From WHSM01 sp050701635 (lineage in GTDB: Bacteria > Actinomycetota > Actinomycetes > Mycobacteriales > Micromonosporaceae), in NCBI GenBank assembly GCA_050701635.1, contig JBOGDF010000061.1, forward strand, positions 1 to 19,898: a stretch of DNA of 19,898 nucleotides. The letters run 5' to 3'. Below, one piece after another: positions 5,913 through 13,367 of the stretch. A model generated the notes under the pieces. That model searched no databases and had not been told where the DNA came from. It worked only from the letters and a program-made list of their open reading frames with translations. Both the position numbers and the translations under genes were made by a program. Position 1 is the first letter of the stretch; every line of letters begins with the position of its first letter.

Positions 5913-7701
5913 AAGCAAGCCCCGAGGGCTTCGCGGGTGATGACACAGGTTTCCTGCGACTGCGTGCCTGCAGGCTGCGGTGGCAGGAGGCGTGCACGAG
6001 GCGTGTCTGGTTGCCGTCCGGCGTGGTGGGCCGTCCGTGGTGGGTGAGGTAGTCGGCGGCTATCGCCCTACGGACAACGCCCAGCCACCATCGTTCCCAC
6101 GCTTGCGGGGATTGTGGGGGCTGGTCGGCGGTGAGCAGATGTTCTCCACATAGCGGGCAGCGACCGTCCTGCCTGGTGAGCAGGCGCAGGTTGTAACCGT
6201 CTAGTGGAGGTTTCACCCGCCGCCGCCGTGTGGCCCAGTAGTCGGCCAGGTCGGGATCGTCCGGTGACGCCCGGCCGGTGACCAACTGGTGCCGGACGAT
6301 GGTCGTCCAGGAGAACTTGACCATGTGGTAGATGTCCCCGCGCTCGCTGACGCGGGCACGGGCGCCGAACACCCACCGGTCGTTCCTGAACTTGTTGAAC
6401 TTGCCGAAGTAGCGTCTGACGATCCACTTCTTCGGCTTGTTGGGGTGGCTGTGTTTGGCCCAGTTGTAGGCCAGTTGCCACATGTAGTTGTCCAGCGCCG
6501 AGAAGACCCTGCTGGACACCACCCCACGGTAGTAGGCGGCCCAGCCCCGGATGATCGGGTTGAGCCTGGCGATGACCGCCATCGCGTTCGAGCCGCGCAG
6601 GCCGCGCAACTCTCTGGCGAGCCGTTCCCGCAAACGCCTGACCGCGGCCGGGCTTGGCTTGATCAGCAGCTTGCCGCCGCGATAGCGGCGGACGTTGCAC
6701 CCCAGGAAGTCAAACCCCGACTGTCCAACATGGACGATCCGGGTCTTGTCCTCATTGAAGACCAGACCCCTGGGTAGCAGCCACTCGGCAAGCCGTGCCT
6801 TGACCTGCTCGGCCTGCTGCTGGGAATAGCAGCAGGCGACCATGTCATCGGCGTACCTCACCAAGATCGGAGTGCCCTCGACCGCTTTCCCGGCGTGGAC
6901 GCCGTTCGCGCGGTAGCGGACACCCGCGGCCACCTCCAGGCCGTGCAGCGCCACGTTCATCAGCAACGGACTGATCACGCCGCCCTGGGGAGAACCCTCC
7001 TCGGTCGGCGTGAGCATGCCCCTCTCCACCACCCCGGCCTTCAACCATCGCCGGATCATGTCCCTGGCGGGGAACGACCCGATCGCAGCCAGAAGCCGTG
7101 GATGATCGATCCTGTCGAACGCGGCCGACAAATCGGAGTCCAAGATCCACACCCTCTTGGCCTGGGGACCGCTGAGTGTGTTGAACAAGGCCCCGATCGC
7201 GTCGGCGCAGCCACGTCCCGGCCGAAACCCGTAAGACCGGGGTTCGAACCGGGCCTCCCACTCGGGCTCCAGCGCGTTGCGGACCCGAGCCTGGTGGCAC
7301 CGGTCCATGACCACCGGGATTCCGAGCGGGCGCAGCTTTGCGCTGTTCCCGGCCTTCGGGATGTGCACGCGCCGGACCGGCAGCGGGTCCCAGGACGAGA
7401 GTGTGCGGCGCACGCGCACCGCCACCTCCGCCCTGGCCTGCGGCGACAGGGCGATCTCCCCATCGACCCCGGCCGTCCGGCGACCTGTGTTGCGCTGGGT
7501 CACCTGCCGCACGCTGACCAGCGTGTTCGACCAGGACCGCAGCATCATCTTCTGCAAGGACCGGACCTTGGCCCAGTCCTGCTCCCCCGTCGCCTTGAAG
7601 ATCCTCCGCCGCAGCCTCGCTACGTTGTCCTCGTGGGCCCGCCAGTCAATGGCGTCCCAGTCAGGCACGTCCTCGGGTCCGTTCACCATGGTGGTGTCCA
7701 A
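5911..7701 (-). CDS. ltrA: Group II intron reverse transcriptase/maturase with HNH endonuclease
   Basis: A protein of about 596 aa that supports splicing and retrohoming of its host intron. The N-terminal RT fingers (about 60-165) include HIPKAGNSAKLRPLGIPVV and SYGFRPGRGCADA. The palm has SDLSAAFDRIDH near 189-200, GSPQGGVISPLLMN near 236-249 and the catalytic YADD near 283-286. The maturase X domain follows (IIRGWAAYYRG near 384). The C-terminus has an HNH nuclease with CPLCGEHL near 517 and HASCHRSL near 571, used for second-strand cleavage. All motifs are intact. TTG at 7701 is a good start, with AGGGA 4 nt before it; ATG at 7689 is the alternative. The stop overlaps intron domain V. Transcription runs opposite to the surrounding transposase. 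Confidence 0.93.
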   Translation of the reverse strand: MDTTMVNGPEDVPDWDAIDWRAHEDNVARLRRRIFKATGEQDWAKVRSLQKMMLRSWSNTLVSVRQVTQRNTGRRTAGVDGEIALSPQARAEVAVRVRRTLSSWDPLPVRRVHIPKAGNSAKLRPLGIPVVMDRCHQARVRNALEPEWEARFEPRSYGFRPGRGCADAIGALFNTLSGPQAKRVWILDSDLSAAFDRIDHPRLLAAIGSFPARDMIRRWLKAGVVERGMLTPTEEGSPQGGVISPLLMNVALHGLEVAAGVRYRANGVHAGKAVEGTPILVRYADDMVACCYSQQQAEQVKARLAEWLLPRGLVFNEDKTRIVHVGQSGFDFLGCNVRRYRGGKLLIKPSPAAVRRLRERLARELRGLRGSNAMAVIARLNPIIRGWAAYYRGVVSSRVFSALDNYMWQLAYNWAKHSHPNKPKKWIVRRYFGKFNKFRNDRWVFGARARVSERGDIYHMVKFSWTTIVRHQLVTGRASPDDPDLADYWATRRRRVKPPLDGYNLRLLTRQDGRCPLCGEHLLTADQPPQSPQAWERWWLGVVRRAIAADYLTHHGRPTTPDGNQTRLVHASCHRSLQARSRRKPVSSPAKPSGLA

Positions 7702-8601
7702 CTTGTCCCTCGGTTCGGAAGGCCCTCGGCCTCGGCGTTCAAAGGCTCACCTGCCCACGTCAGCACCCTTTCGAGCCCGGTCGCCAGGACCGGCATCCGG
7801 CCGGTTATCCCGCAGCAGCCACCTGGAGAAGCAGCCATACGCCACGAGTTCCCGTCGCCTTTCGGCGCACCGGCATCCGCTTCTTGGGCATCCTGTCCCG
7901 CCGGGGGATTCCGCCCCACTCACGATCGGCCTACCGGACCACCACGGCCCGGACCCCGACGGGGTTTCCACGTTCCGCGCACACGAGATGCGGCCGGGGT
8001 GGGCGCCCCCTCAACCCCGAGGCCCGCGGTGTCCGCACGACCAGCAGTTCTTCCCAGTCGCCGCGCGCCGCCTCTACCAGCGGCCAGGCCCTACCACCCG
8101 GGTACTCGTCCCGTCATCCCCGGGCTTGCAGTGACGAGGCATCGTCAGGGGTTCACTCGCGTTCGCCCGTCCGGCCTTCCCCTCGCCCGGTCGCTCCCCC
8201 GGACGGAGCAGGGGCCCTTGGGCTTCTTCCCTGAGCTTCGCACCCCGACAAGCAGGACCTGCCGACGCACGTCAGGGCGGGGACTGACCTCGAACACCGG
8301 CCAGGAACTACACGTCCGGCACTGCCGGCCTCCAATCCGCGAGCCCACTCGCATACGCGACATCGTGTCGCACAGAACCGCCTGCACTGGGTACGCGACG
8401 TCACCTACGACGAAGACCGCTCCCAGATCCGCACCGGCACCGGACCCCGCGCCATGGCCTCCCTGCGCAACCTCGCGGTCAGCATCCTACGAATCAACGG
8501 CGTCACCAACATCGCCCAAGGCATCCGACACCACGCCTGGGACCCACTCCGGCCGGTCAAACTACTGCTGACCTGCTGAAACTGACTTTGCCGGGGCCCT
8601 G

Positions 8602-8611
8602 GGATGCCCCT
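8602..8611. repeat. Target-site duplication of the ISAs1 element, right copy
   Basis: GGATGCCCCT, identical to 4721-4730, directly after the right terminal repeat of the element. Confidence 0.9.
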
Positions 8612-8785
8612 GGAGCGGGGACGCGCGCTGATCTGCGAGGCGACCGTCGAACGGCGCCGCGCCGTGCCGCGGAGCTGACCCAGGCCGAGGCTCGGGTCGC
8701 CGCTCTGGTGGGCGAGGGAGTGAGCGTGGCGCTGCGGTCCGCCGCAACCCGCCCCCGGAACCAGGCGCGCACACAGGGACGCTGA
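8602..8785 (+). pseudogene. LuxR-family regulator relic, right fragment
   Basis: Starts with MPLERGRALICEATVERRRA, then in a shifted frame ELTQAEARVAALVGEGVS, the first helices of a LuxR-type DNA-binding domain (usual form LTPAEARVAALVAxGxTN). The segment normally lying between them is deleted, and the recognition helix is lost after GEGVS. It is a non-functional C-terminal scrap of a LAL/LuxR regulator, split from 4704-4730 by the IS. Another scrap of the same kind lies at 11640-11813. Confidence 0.55.
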
Positions 8786-8953
8786 AGGGGGACTCAGCCC
8801 GGGATCCACTTACACCGCTGGCTGGGAACGTCGGCGCAGACACGCCGGTGGACAACCCACCATCCGCGCCGATGTCGCAAGCCAGCGGACGTACCCGGCG
8901 CGTCGCTCCGGCCCCGGCCACGCAGACGAGCTGATCCCTAATCCGTACGTGAG

Positions 8954-8991
8954 TCCGTGGTGACCACGGATGTGGCGTGCTGTCCGGACAG
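8954..8991. promoter_or_regulatory. Two palindromes upstream of the first DoxX-like gene
   Basis: TCCGTGGT-G-ACCACGGA (8954-8970) is a perfect 8-bp-arm palindrome and CTGTCCGGACAG (8980-8991) a perfect 12-bp palindrome, centred about 24 bp apart and 53-90 nt before the start codon. Position and symmetry suggest operators for a dimeric regulator. Which regulator is not known; the nearby COG2345-type protein is one candidate. The rest of 8786-9043 shows no gene. Confidence 0.4.
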
Positions 8992-9043
8992 GGACGCTTA
9001 ATCGCACCGAGTCGCTGTGACCCACCGATCAAGGAGACGAGAC

Positions 9044-9616
9044 ATGACTTCTCACATCAGCGCAAACCTGCTCGACGTTCGGCAAGAGCAGCAAACCAAG
9101 GCGCGTAGAAAATGGTTCACCCTCAGCGGCGTGCTTTGGGTACCCCAAGTCCTGTTCGGCTTCTTCTTCGCCGGCAGCGGTTTCGGCAAGGTGTTGCTGT
9201 ACGACGGAGCCTTGTACGCGGCAGCACCCAAGGCTGTCGCCTGGTACGCCGCGGTGCCGCAGCCCCTGATCGTCTTCATCGGAATAGTCGAGGTGCTCGG
9301 AGGCATCGGCCTGATCCTCCCGGCGATGACCCGGACCGCGCCGAGACTGACGCCACTGGCAGCGGCCGGCCTGACGCTGACGATGATCCTCGCGGCCGGT
9401 TTCCACATCGTGCGTGGCGAGTACGAACTGGTACCCGCCAACCTCGTGCTGGGAGGCGTGGCCGCATTCATCGCGGTCGGGCGGTGGAACCTGCGACCCA
9501 TCGCGCCCGCACCCCTCACCACCGCAGGGATCGTCAAGTCGGTCGTGGTCCTCGCCGCGATGACCCTGTTGGTGTTCATCCCAACGTGGTACGCGATGAC
9601 GAACGTCCAGTTCTGA
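9044..9616 (+). CDS. DoxX-like integral membrane protein
   Basis: A 190-aa membrane protein of the DoxX-like group. ATG at 9044 is chosen because AAGGAGACGAG (9031-9041) lies just before it; an upstream in-frame start at 9017 has no such site. After a polar N-terminus of about 25 residues come hydrophobic segments near 30-50 (LWVPQVLFGFFFAGSGFGKV), 75-95 (LIVFIGIVEVLGGIGLIL), 105-125, 130-145 and 165-185. The glycine-rich GIVEVLGGIGL motif is typical of the family. DoxX-type proteins are linked to membrane redox and thiol homeostasis in actinobacteria, but the chemistry here is unknown. A second DoxX-like gene follows beyond the convergent regulator, so the two are likely functionally linked. 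Confidence 0.7.
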   Translation: MTSHISANLLDVRQEQQTKARRKWFTLSGVLWVPQVLFGFFFAGSGFGKVLLYDGALYAAAPKAVAWYAAVPQPLIVFIGIVEVLGGIGLILPAMTRTAPRLTPLAAAGLTLTMILAAGFHIVRGEYELVPANLVLGGVAAFIAVGRWNLRPIAPAPLTTAGIVKSVVVLAAMTLLVFIPTWYAMTNVQF

Positions 9617-9643
9617 TCATTGCGTTCGCATGCCCGGTATGAA

Positions 9644-9673
9644 GAGATCCTCGGCCTCGAGGCCGAGGATCTC
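9644..9673. terminator. 30-bp perfect palindrome between convergent genes
   Basis: GAGATCCTCGGCCTC followed at once by its exact reverse complement, 28 nt after the DoxX-like stop and 40 nt before the regulator stop. It should act as a terminator in both directions although neither side has a T-run. Confidence 0.55.
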
Positions 9674-9712
9674 AGCCTGGGGAGGGAGCCTGGATCCGCG
9701 TCAGCGGCCCGG

Positions 9713-10396
9713 CTACGATTCTGGGTCGATTCGTACGCAGCAGTGCCCAGGCGCCGGGTTGAGCCGGGCGTTCAGGTCGGTCACGGCCAGACCGTCGAGG
9801 AGCCCCGTGAGCAGGCACAGGTTCATCCCGCAGACAAGGTCGGTGTGGTCCCGGGCCAGGGCGTGGAACGGGCAGTTGGCCAACACGATGCCGGGGTCAT
9901 CGCGGCGGGGCTCGAAGCCGTACTCCTCCAGGGTCCGGGAAACGGTGTCCCGGCTGTCCCGTGCGGTGGGTGCGGCCGACGCGGCCTCGCCGAGCTCCTT
10001 GCCCAACTGGCTGGCACGCCGGTTGAGCGCGGTCCGTGGCGGCTCCCCGGTCCGCTCGGACTCCTGGACGGCAGCGGCCAGCAGCTGGCCGGCGAGGTCG
10101 TAGCGCCGTTCCGGCAGCGAGACCGCGATCTGCTGGCCGGACCGGCAGTACAGCTTCGACGGCCGACCCGCTCCTGGGCCGCTGCGGCCGGTCCGCCGCT
10201 CCTGAACGACATCGAGCAGCCCTTCGGCTACGAGCCGGTCCAGATGAAATACGGCGGTGCTACGGGGCAGCCGCAAGGCTTCCGCGACATCCTCGCGGCT
10301 CACCGGCACAGGCTGGCGCGCCACATGCTCGTACACCCGGCGCCGCGTCGGCTCCTCCAGCGCGGCGACGGCCGAGACGTGAGCCCGCCGAGACAC
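9713..10396 (-). CDS. COG2345/SufR-like winged-helix regulator with Cys-rich tail
   Basis: A transcription factor of about 227 aa from the GTG at 10396 (SRRAHVSAVAALEEPTRRRV). The frame is open to a GTG at 10465, but that start would lie in the divergent promoter and has no ribosome-binding site; TTG 10411 is another option. The N-terminal winged helix includes VSREDVAEALRLPRSTAVFH and then LDRLVAEGLL, followed by an RSGPGAGRPSKLY wing. The C-terminal half ends in CPFHALARDHTDLVCGMNLC and then a CC pair near the end (APGHCCV). This Cys pattern recalls the metal- or Fe-S-binding domain of SufR relatives, so redox or iron sensing is plausible. The gene lies between two DoxX-like genes and reads away from the DoxX-folE operon, so it is the likely regulator of both. 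Family call good; cofactor inferred. Confidence 0.7.
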   Translation of the reverse strand: MSRRAHVSAVAALEEPTRRRVYEHVARQPVPVSREDVAEALRLPRSTAVFHLDRLVAEGLLDVVQERRTGRSGPGAGRPSKLYCRSGQQIAVSLPERRYDLAGQLLAAAVQESERTGEPPRTALNRRASQLGKELGEAASAAPTARDSRDTVSRTLEEYGFEPRRDDPGIVLANCPFHALARDHTDLVCGMNLCLLTGLLDGLAVTDLNARLNPAPGHCCVRIDPES

Positions 10397-10420
10397 TTCG
10401 ATCTCTGCCAATTCTAAAAC

Positions 10421-10489
10421 CGACTCCAGTTGACTAAAACCCTCGTGAGTCTCTAACGTTAACACGAGTTGTTTATAGAAGGAGGAGTC
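10421..10489. promoter_or_regulatory. Divergent promoter/operator between regulator and DoxX-folE operon
   Basis: TTGACT (10430-10435) and TAACGT (10454-10459), 18 nt apart, form a reasonable plus-strand promoter ending 30 nt before the ATG at 10490. CTCGTG (10442-10447) and CACGAG (10463-10468) make an inverted repeat that straddles this -10 box, as expected for a repressor site. GACTC and GAGTC also flank the spacer. The AT-rich stretch is unusual for the neighbourhood. The ribosome-binding site GAAGGAGGA is at 10478-10486. Confidence 0.5.
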
Positions 10490-10927
10490 ATGACCACAGA
10501 GCTGTCCAGGTCCGAGACCTCAAGCCGGGCGGCCATGTCCGACCCGGCGTACCAGGCGTTCCTGCTGTTGCGGACGGCCTTCACTGTGGCGCCGATTCTT
10601 TTCGGGCTCGACAAGTTCACCAACCTGCTCGTCGACTGGCCGACATACCTCGCCCCGTGGATCAACGGGATCGCGCCGGGCACCGCGCAGCAGGCGATGT
10701 ACGCCGTCGGTGTGGTCGAGATCGTGGCCGGGATCGTGGTGGCGTTGATTCCGCGCTTCGGCAGCTGGCTGGTCGCCGCGTGGCTGGCCGGGATCATCCT
10801 CAACCTGCTGACCATCCCTGGTTTCTACGACATCGCGTTGCGCGACTTCGGCCTCCTGATCGCCGCGGTGGCGCTGGCCAGGCTGGCGGCCCGCTACGCG
10901 CCGGCACGCCGAGGGGCGACGGCATGA
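10490..10927 (+). CDS. DoxX-family-like small membrane protein
   Basis: A 145-aa membrane protein. ATG 10490 has an excellent ribosome-binding site (GAAGGAGGA). After a short polar start it has about four hydrophobic segments: LLRTAFTVAPILFGLDKFTN (28-47), a long helix ending in VGVVEIVAGIVVALIP (about 73-88), WLVAAWLAGIILNLL (93-107) and a last one near 120-135. Early FGLDKF and central VVEIVAG fit DoxX/DUF4396-like quinone- or thiol-linked proteins. Its TGA overlaps the ATG of folE (ATGA), so the two are translationally coupled. It is shorter than the DoxX-like protein at 9044 and only distantly similar. Exact role unknown. Confidence 0.7.
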   Translation: MTTELSRSETSSRAAMSDPAYQAFLLLRTAFTVAPILFGLDKFTNLLVDWPTYLAPWINGIAPGTAQQAMYAVGVVEIVAGIVVALIPRFGSWLVAAWLAGIILNLLTIPGFYDIALRDFGLLIAAVALARLAARYAPARRGATA

Positions 10928-11565
10928 GCGTCTCCGAGGCGTGCCGATCACCCGGGCCGGCGGCTCCGGCCACCGGCCACCGGCGGCTGCGGGTGGTGCA
11001 CGACCGGGAGGCAGTGGACCTGCAGGCGGCAGCACGCGCGGTGGCCGACTTGCTCGCCGCCCTAGGCAGGGACCCCTCGTCCGAACACCTCGCCGACACT
11101 CCCCGCCGGGTCGCCGACGCGTACACCGAACTGCTCACTCCACGCGAGTTCAACCTCACCACCTTCCCCAACGACGAGGGCTACGACGAACTGGTACTCG
11201 CCAGGGACATCCCGGTGCAGTCGCTGTGCCAGCACCACCTGCTGCCCTTCCACGGCGTCGCCCACGTGGGCTACCTGCCCGGCCAGCGCATCCTCGGCCT
11301 GTCGAAACTGGCCCGCGTGGTGGAGCTGTTCGCCCGGGACCTGCAGGTGCAGGAACGCCTGACCAAGCAGGTGGCCGACTGGTTGACCGAGCACCTCGCG
11401 CCCAAAGGCGTCGGCGTCGTAATCGAGGCCGAGCACATGTGCATGTCGCTGCGCGGGGTGCGGGCCACCGGCGCCCGGACCGTGACCTCCGCCCTGCAGG
11501 GACTGCTCCGCGAAGACCCCCGCTCGAGGCAGGAGTTCTTCGCCCTCGCCGGGATCGGTGCCTGA
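10924..11565 (+). CDS. folE: GTP cyclohydrolase I
   Basis: A 213-aa cytosolic enzyme that converts GTP to 7,8-dihydroneopterin triphosphate, the first step to tetrahydrofolate and other pterins. Zinc ligands C102 and H105 (SLCQHHLLPFHG) and C173 (HMCMSLRG) have the same 71-residue spacing as C110/C181 of E. coli FolE. Other marks are LADTPRRVADAY near 56, ILGLSKLARVVELFARDLQV at 123-142 and TGARTVTSALQG near 182. The catalytic set is complete. The N-terminus (first 25 or so residues) is a variable extension. It overlaps the upstream DoxX-like gene by 4 nt, unlike the usual folate-operon setting (ftsH-folE-folP-folB), so it may be a second, condition-specific copy in this genome. Confidence 0.92.
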   Translation: MSVSEACRSPGPAAPATGHRRLRVVHDREAVDLQAAARAVADLLAALGRDPSSEHLADTPRRVADAYTELLTPREFNLTTFPNDEGYDELVLARDIPVQSLCQHHLLPFHGVAHVGYLPGQRILGLSKLARVVELFARDLQVQERLTKQVADWLTEHLAPKGVGVVIEAEHMCMSLRGVRATGARTVTSALQGLLREDPRSRQEFFALAGIGA

Positions 11566-11639
11566 GGCCACCAGGCTGTACGAGCGGCCATCGCTGTCCA
11601 AGGGCTACCTGCTCGGCAACCACCGGCGTCTCACCGCGC

Positions 11640-11813
11640 CGAGGCCACCCTGCTCGCCACCCGCGGCGACACCGACACGCCGTCAAACTCCTCACCCACG
11701 CCGCTGACCGGCTCGGCTGCCTCGGCCTGCCCATCGAACAGGGCCGGACGCTGCTCACCCTCGGCCGGGTCGAACGACGCCGACGACACATCGCCACCAT
11801 GCGGTCCGAGTAG
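11640..11813 (+). pseudogene. LuxR-family (LAL) regulator relic
   Basis: One frame gives EATLLATRGDTD, and after a shift near 11680 another gives LTHAADRLGCLGLPIEQGRT and then LLTLGRVERRRR, followed by a stop at 11811-11813. This is the tail of the helical region just before the DNA-binding domain of large LuxR regulators; the domain itself is gone. It matches the same segment as the relic at 8602. The rest of 11566-11855 shows no gene. Confidence 0.5.
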
Positions 11814-11855
11814 GCACGACGAGCCAGGTTTGCGTGGGCTTGCCCCGACCGAGAG

Positions 11856-13367
11856 CTAGCCGTCGGGTGACAACCGGGGCGCGTGGGCCGCACGGGTCAA
11901 CTCATCGCCGATCGCGATCACGTTGTCGACCAGGGCGTCCACGTGCGCCAGCTCGGTGTGCGGGTTGATGAAGCAGGGGCGGATCGCCAGCCGCCCGCCG
12001 ACCACCGTCGTGGACGGCGCCGTACGCGTGGACCGGATCAGGCGTTGCCGGATCTCAAGGTTGACGGCGTCATCCGCGGCGTACCGGAAGCAGACCACCG
12101 ACAGCTCCGGCTCCAGCAGCAGCTCTAGCCGGGGATGCTCCCGGACCCGGTCGGCGACGTGCTGTGCGAACCCGACGTGCCGCTCCACCCGGGCGGCCGC
12201 CCCGGCGCGGCCCAGTTCCCGGAGCACCGCCCACACCAGCACGCCCCGGCTGGGCGCGGAGAGCTCCACGGCCATGTCGCCGTACGGCACGCCGATGCTG
12301 TCGTACTGGGCCGCGGCGGTGTCCTCGTCGGAGTAGAAGCTGCCCTCCAGGTAAGCGGCCTCCCCCTGGGTGAACGCCCGCAGCAGCACTCCGGCGTCGC
12401 GCACGTACGCCGCCGCGCACCCCAGACCGGTGGCGAGCCACTTGTGCGGGTCGACGATCGCCGAGTCCGCGCCCGCGACCGCGGCCAGCCGAGACCGGAA
12501 CCCCGGCGAGGCGGCCGCGATCAGGCCGTACGCGCCGTCGACGTGGAACCACGCGCCGTGCTCCCGGGCGACCTCCGCGATGTCGTCGAGCGGGTCGATG
12601 ACGCCCGTGTCGGTGCTGCCGGCGATGGCCACGACGGCCACCGGGAGCACCCCCTGACGGCGGTCCTCGGCCAGCGCCGCGTGCAGCGCCGCCACGTCGA
12701 GCCGCTGCCCGGCGTCGCACGGGATCAGGCGCACCGCGTTGCGCCCCAGCCCGAGCACTCCGGCCGAGCGCTGGATCGTGTGGTGCGCCTGCTCCGAGAC
12801 GTAAATCCGCCCGGTGATGCCGTCCGGCAGGCCGTCCCGCGACACGTCCACGCCGCGCTGCTCGTACGCTTGCTGCCGCGCCGCGCCGAGCGCCACCAGG
12901 TTCGCGGTGGAGCCGCCGCTGCACAGCACGCCCTGATGCCCGGCCGGAATCCCACAGAGCTCGGCGAGCCAGGCGAGTCCGACCCGCTCCAGGGTGTTGA
13001 ACGCTTGCACCATGTAGCGCTGGCCGCCCGCGGTGGCGGCCGCCAGCTGGGCCGCAACCGCCGAGGTGGTGGGACCGGTGGTGATGAAGGCGCTGAACCC
13101 CGGGTCGCCGACCCGGGACCCGTTCGGGATCACCACGTCGGCGAGGTCCTCGACCACCGCGTCCAGCCCCGCGCCGATCTCCGGCAGCGGCCCTTCCAGC
13201 CGCCGGAGCCAGCCCGGCCGCTCCCGCGCCACGTCATGCGGCTCGGCGTACTCCCGGAATTTCTCGATCGCCGGCAGTAGCCGCTCGATCGCCTCGGTCA
13301 ACCGTCCCAACTCGGACGGATCCGCGTCCCGCACCTCAACCGGCGGAATCCCCTGGCTAACGCTCAT
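11856..13367 (-). CDS. Group II PLP-dependent amino-acid decarboxylase
   Basis: A 503-aa cytosolic enzyme of the aromatic-L-amino-acid/glutamate decarboxylase fold. ATG 13367 follows CCAGGAGG; the frame is open further upstream to 13748 but that extension overlaps the kdpE gene and is not coding. Visible PLP features are SGGSTANLVAL at 150-160 (phosphate contacts), H195 in SEQAHHTIQRS (ring stacking), D277 in HVDGAYG (pyridine nitrogen) and K309 in VDPHKWLATG (Schiff base). Length fits the family. It should release CO2 from an L-amino acid to give an amine; the substrate (aromatic residue or other) cannot be read from the motifs. It is convergent with the folE operon and downstream of, on the same strand as, the potassium operon with a 170-nt gap, so it may have its own promoter. 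Confidence 0.88.
   Translation of the reverse strand: MSVSQGIPPVEVRDADPSELGRLTEAIERLLPAIEKFREYAEPHDVARERPGWLRRLEGPLPEIGAGLDAVVEDLADVVIPNGSRVGDPGFSAFITTGPTTSAVAAQLAAATAGGQRYMVQAFNTLERVGLAWLAELCGIPAGHQGVLCSGGSTANLVALGAARQQAYEQRGVDVSRDGLPDGITGRIYVSEQAHHTIQRSAGVLGLGRNAVRLIPCDAGQRLDVAALHAALAEDRRQGVLPVAVVAIAGSTDTGVIDPLDDIAEVAREHGAWFHVDGAYGLIAAASPGFRSRLAAVAGADSAIVDPHKWLATGLGCAAAYVRDAGVLLRAFTQGEAAYLEGSFYSDEDTAAAQYDSIGVPYGDMAVELSAPSRGVLVWAVLRELGRAGAAARVERHVGFAQHVADRVREHPRLELLLEPELSVVCFRYAADDAVNLEIRQRLIRSTRTAPSTTVVGGRLAIRPCFINPHTELAHVDALVDNVIAIGDELTRAAHAPRLSPDG

Larger units (their letters stand above)
5836..8373 (-). mobile_element. Complete group II intron with ltrA-type ORF
   Basis: Read on the minus strand the element starts GTGCGAC (8373 downward), matching the GUGYG 5' consensus, and ends CTACCCGAC at 5836, matching the 3' AY end. 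Domain V is the complement of 5877-5912, with GAGCCG, a GGGGAAAACCC hairpin and CGGTTC; domain VI is a long GC stem with a short loop (about 5844-5869). The 670 nt between the 5' end and the ORF should hold domains I-III. Both borders are fixed to the base because the host transposase frame closes perfectly when the element is removed. It is 2538 bp and carries its own maturase, so it appears mobile and complete. Confidence 0.92.
4872..8579 (+). pseudogene. ISAs1-family transposase, split by an antisense group II intron
   Basis: DDE transposase of the ISAs1 family. ATG 4872 follows AGAAGGA. Exon 1 is 4872-5835 and exon 2 is 8374-8579; joined they give 1170 nt, 389 aa plus TGA, with no frame error. 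The N-terminal ISAs1 domain (ALLAVLGNVPDPRMRRGVRH) is at 30-48. Catalytic candidates are D134 (AVDGKTVRG), D196 (VTADALHA) and E322 (HWSIENRLHWVRD), and the intron splits the GAG codon of E322 after its first base. As it stands exon 1 reads on into intron DNA and ends wrongly. The intron is on the opposite strand, so transposase mRNA contains only its antisense and cannot splice. The gene is dead unless the intron is lost from DNA. Exon 2 ends in VKLLLTC and shows no decay, so the interruption is probably young. Confidence 0.9.
4731..8601 (+). mobile_element. ISAs1-family insertion sequence, interrupted by a group II intron
   Basis: Terminal inverted repeats CAGGGCCTCGGCAAAGTC (4731-4748) and its near-perfect mate at the right end (complement of 8584-8601) match at 17 of 18 positions. 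They are bounded by an exact 10-bp duplication. The whole unit is 3871 bp; without the 2538-bp intron it is 1333 bp, normal for ISAs1. It carries one transposase gene and a left leader with paired stem-loops. Clean borders and an otherwise intact frame suggest a recent insertion, later disabled by the intron. Confidence 0.92.

Noticed and set aside
6895..8571. 558-codon plus-strand frame across the group II intron
   Set aside because: It lies opposite the intact reverse transcriptase and intron RNA core, has no recognisable motif, and its last part is simply the transposase exon 2 region in another frame. High GC keeps such shadow frames open.
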